In this document: one piece after another, positions 62,846 through 64,000 of the stretch
How positions within the stretch are numbered: position 1 is the stretch's first letter
Layout of the letters: each line of letters begins with the position of its first letter
Assembly (NCBI RefSeq): GCF_947487915.1
Contig: NZ_CANKYH010000003.1
Location: forward strand, 248,001-312,000
DNA from: an uncultured Serinicoccus sp.
Lineage (GTDB): Bacteria > Actinomycetota > Actinomycetes > Actinomycetales > Dermatophilaceae
Direction of reading: 5' to 3'
Length of the DNA: 64,000 nucleotides
The notes under the pieces: model-generated
Seen by the model: only the letters and a program-made list of their open reading frames with translations
The model's database searches: none
Told to the model about the DNA's origin: nothing
Position numbers and translations under genes: made by a program

Positions 62846-64000
62846 TCACGCGGTGAGGTCCTCCGGGGTATGCAGCCGCACCAGCGTGCGCGCGGCACCC
62901 CGGGGGATCCCCTGTGGGGTCAGCAGCGAGACCACCACCATGACGACACCGACCAGCGGCACGATCCACGCCGCCGGCTGGGCGAGCAGCGCGTCCGCCC
63001 AGCCGCGCCGGTCCCCGGCGAGCACGGTCACCGCGACCGCGCCGATGGCCAGGACGGCACCCGTCACCAGCCCGGCCGTGGCGCCCTGCACCGACAGCCG
63101 CGGCCACCACACCCCCAGCGCCAGCAGCGGGAAGAACGTCGAGGCGGCGATGACGAAGGCCAGGGTGACGAACGCCGCCAGCGGGACCTCGGGGAAGACG
63201 CCCACCCCGGCGAAGGGCACGAGCACCGCGACCACGGCGGCGATCCGGAAGCCCGCCACCTCGGAGTGGTCTCCGGGCACCGCACGGGCGAGCAGAGGCC
63301 GCACGACGTCCTGGTTGAGCACCCCGGTCACCGCGAGCGCCAGCCCCGACGACGTCGAGAGGAAGGCCGCGAACGCGCCGCCGGTCAGCGCGGCGAGCAG
63401 CACCTCACCGCCCACCCCGGGCAGCACCTCCGCCGGCAGCCGCAGGACCACCGTGTCCGCCCGCACCCCGGGCCCCAGGGTGGGCAGATAGGCCCGGCCG
63501 AGCACGGCATACACCACCGTGACGACGTAGAACAGGCCGAGGAGCACGAGCACCCGCACCGTCGTCGCCCGGGCGGCGGTGCCGTCCGGGTTGGTGTAGT
63601 AGCGCACCACGACGTGCGGCAGCCCCATCGTCCCGAGCGCCAGCGCCAGCAGCAGCGAGAGGGTGCGGTAGAGCCCGTGCCCTCCGGTCTGCGGGCCGCT
63701 GCCCGGCAGCACCCACGACTCGGTGACCTCCAGCCCCGGTCCCTGCGTCCCCCACCACACGGCGAGCAGCACCCCGGCGGGGATGGCCAGCGCGGAGAGC
63801 TTGATCCAGTACTGCACGGCCTGCACGAGCGTGATCGAGCGCATCCCGCCGGCCGCCACGGAGAGCACGACCACCCCGACCACGAGCACCGGACCCAGCC
63901 ACAGCGGGGCCCCCGAGACGAGCCGCAGGGTGAAGCCCGCGCCCTGCAGCTGCGGCAGCAGGTAGAGCCAGCCGATGAAGACGACGAGGACCGAGCACAG
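62846..64000 (-). CDS. Sodium:solute symporter (ActP-like), 5' end cut by the window
   Basis: The frame runs out of the right edge, so the N-terminus is missing; ~384 C-terminal residues are present. SSS family: helices such as SITLVQAVQYWIKLSALAIP, ALGTMGLPHVVVRYYTNPDG (typical of the acetate permease branch, where GLPHxxVRFxT is conserved) and AALTGGAFAAFLSTSSGLAL (sodium site). It probably takes up acetate or another short monocarboxylate, in line with the acsA gene nearby. Confidence 0.85.
   Translation of the reverse strand: MCSVLVVFIGWLYLLPQLQGAGFTLRLVSGAPLWLGPVLVVGVVVLSVAAGGMRSITLVQAVQYWIKLSALAIPAGVLLAVWWGTQGPGLEVTESWVLPGSGPQTGGHGLYRTLSLLLALALGTMGLPHVVVRYYTNPDGTAARATTVRVLVLLGLFYVVTVVYAVLGRAYLPTLGPGVRADTVVLRLPAEVLPGVGGEVLLAALTGGAFAAFLSTSSGLALAVTGVLNQDVVRPLLARAVPGDHSEVAGFRIAAVVAVLVPFAGVGVFPEVPLAAFVTLAFVIAASTFFPLLALGVWWPRLSVQGATAGLVTGAVLAIGAVAVTVLAGDRRGWADALLAQPAAWIVPLVGVVMVVVSLLTPQGIPRGAARTLVRLHTPEDLTA

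Overview
The window is chromosomal DNA of a very GC-rich actinobacterium, roughly 72% G+C by eye, with strong G/C preference at third codon positions. Many starts are GTG, several genes are apparently leaderless (a TANNNT box 6-7 nt before the start codon), and the gene content fits (HNH/DUF222 protein, MoeZ-type MoeB, class E/F-like sortase, DtxR-type iron box, FdsGBAD formate dehydrogenase). Codon use and gene content suggest Micrococcales, perhaps the Intrasporangiaceae/Ornithinimicrobiaceae group. That placement is inference. I see no rRNA, tRNA, CRISPR array, prophage or intact insertion sequence.

Layout. 0-8.5 kb: an EamA transporter tail, a 40-residue membrane peptide, an S10 carboxypeptidase divergent from an M3 dipeptidase, and a MarR regulator divergent from a large RND pump. 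8.5-13 kb: a compact operon of a PaaK-like adenylating ligase, a small dimeric-barrel protein and an 869-residue acetyltransferase-nitroreductase fusion, which has no pathway I recognise. 13-18 kb: a glucose-6-phosphate dehydrogenase, a VIT-family transporter, an MFS exporter, and a sortase with its likely substrate. 18-25 kb: a cation/proton antiporter with a nucleotide-binding domain, a methyltransferase, a coiled-coil protein, BioY, phosphofructokinase and threonine deaminase. 25-30 kb: an iron-siderophore uptake locus with a DtxR-like box between the divergent siderophore-interacting protein and the ABC importer. 30-33 kb: an MmpL exporter divergent from its MarR regulator.

33-52 kb holds two parts of one system. 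Molybdenum-cofactor genes (moaB, moaA, moaD, mobA, moeZ) lie at 33.2-40.6 kb, and a four-gene NAD-linked formate dehydrogenase operon that needs this cofactor lies at 46.3-51.9 kb. Between them are a lipoprotein solute-binding protein paired with an NCS1-like permease instead of ABC subunits, a glycosyltransferase, a LuxR-type regulator, a GH13 enzyme, a tandem VOC protein and a Bcr/CflA exporter. 52-64 kb: an alpha/beta hydrolase divergent from an ArsR-like regulator, a DUF222 HNH protein, DinB and MOSC proteins, an Nramp-related transporter, a PPOX flavoprotein, a TauE exporter divergent from a cysteine-free Rrf2 regulator, acetyl-CoA synthetase, a SurA-like lipoprotein, and a truncated sodium/solute symporter that may import acetate for the synthetase.

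Two signals are not explained by genes. The first is a dispersed 70-bp palindromic element with three copies of identical length and a fixed GATGCATC centre; two copies are followed by 20-22 bp direct repeats that run into the neighbouring gene's stop codon. The second is a marked excess of the pentamer GTATG/CATAC (about 70 copies by hand count), reached through different unusual codon choices in different reading frames. That looks like selection or biased mutation acting on the DNA itself.
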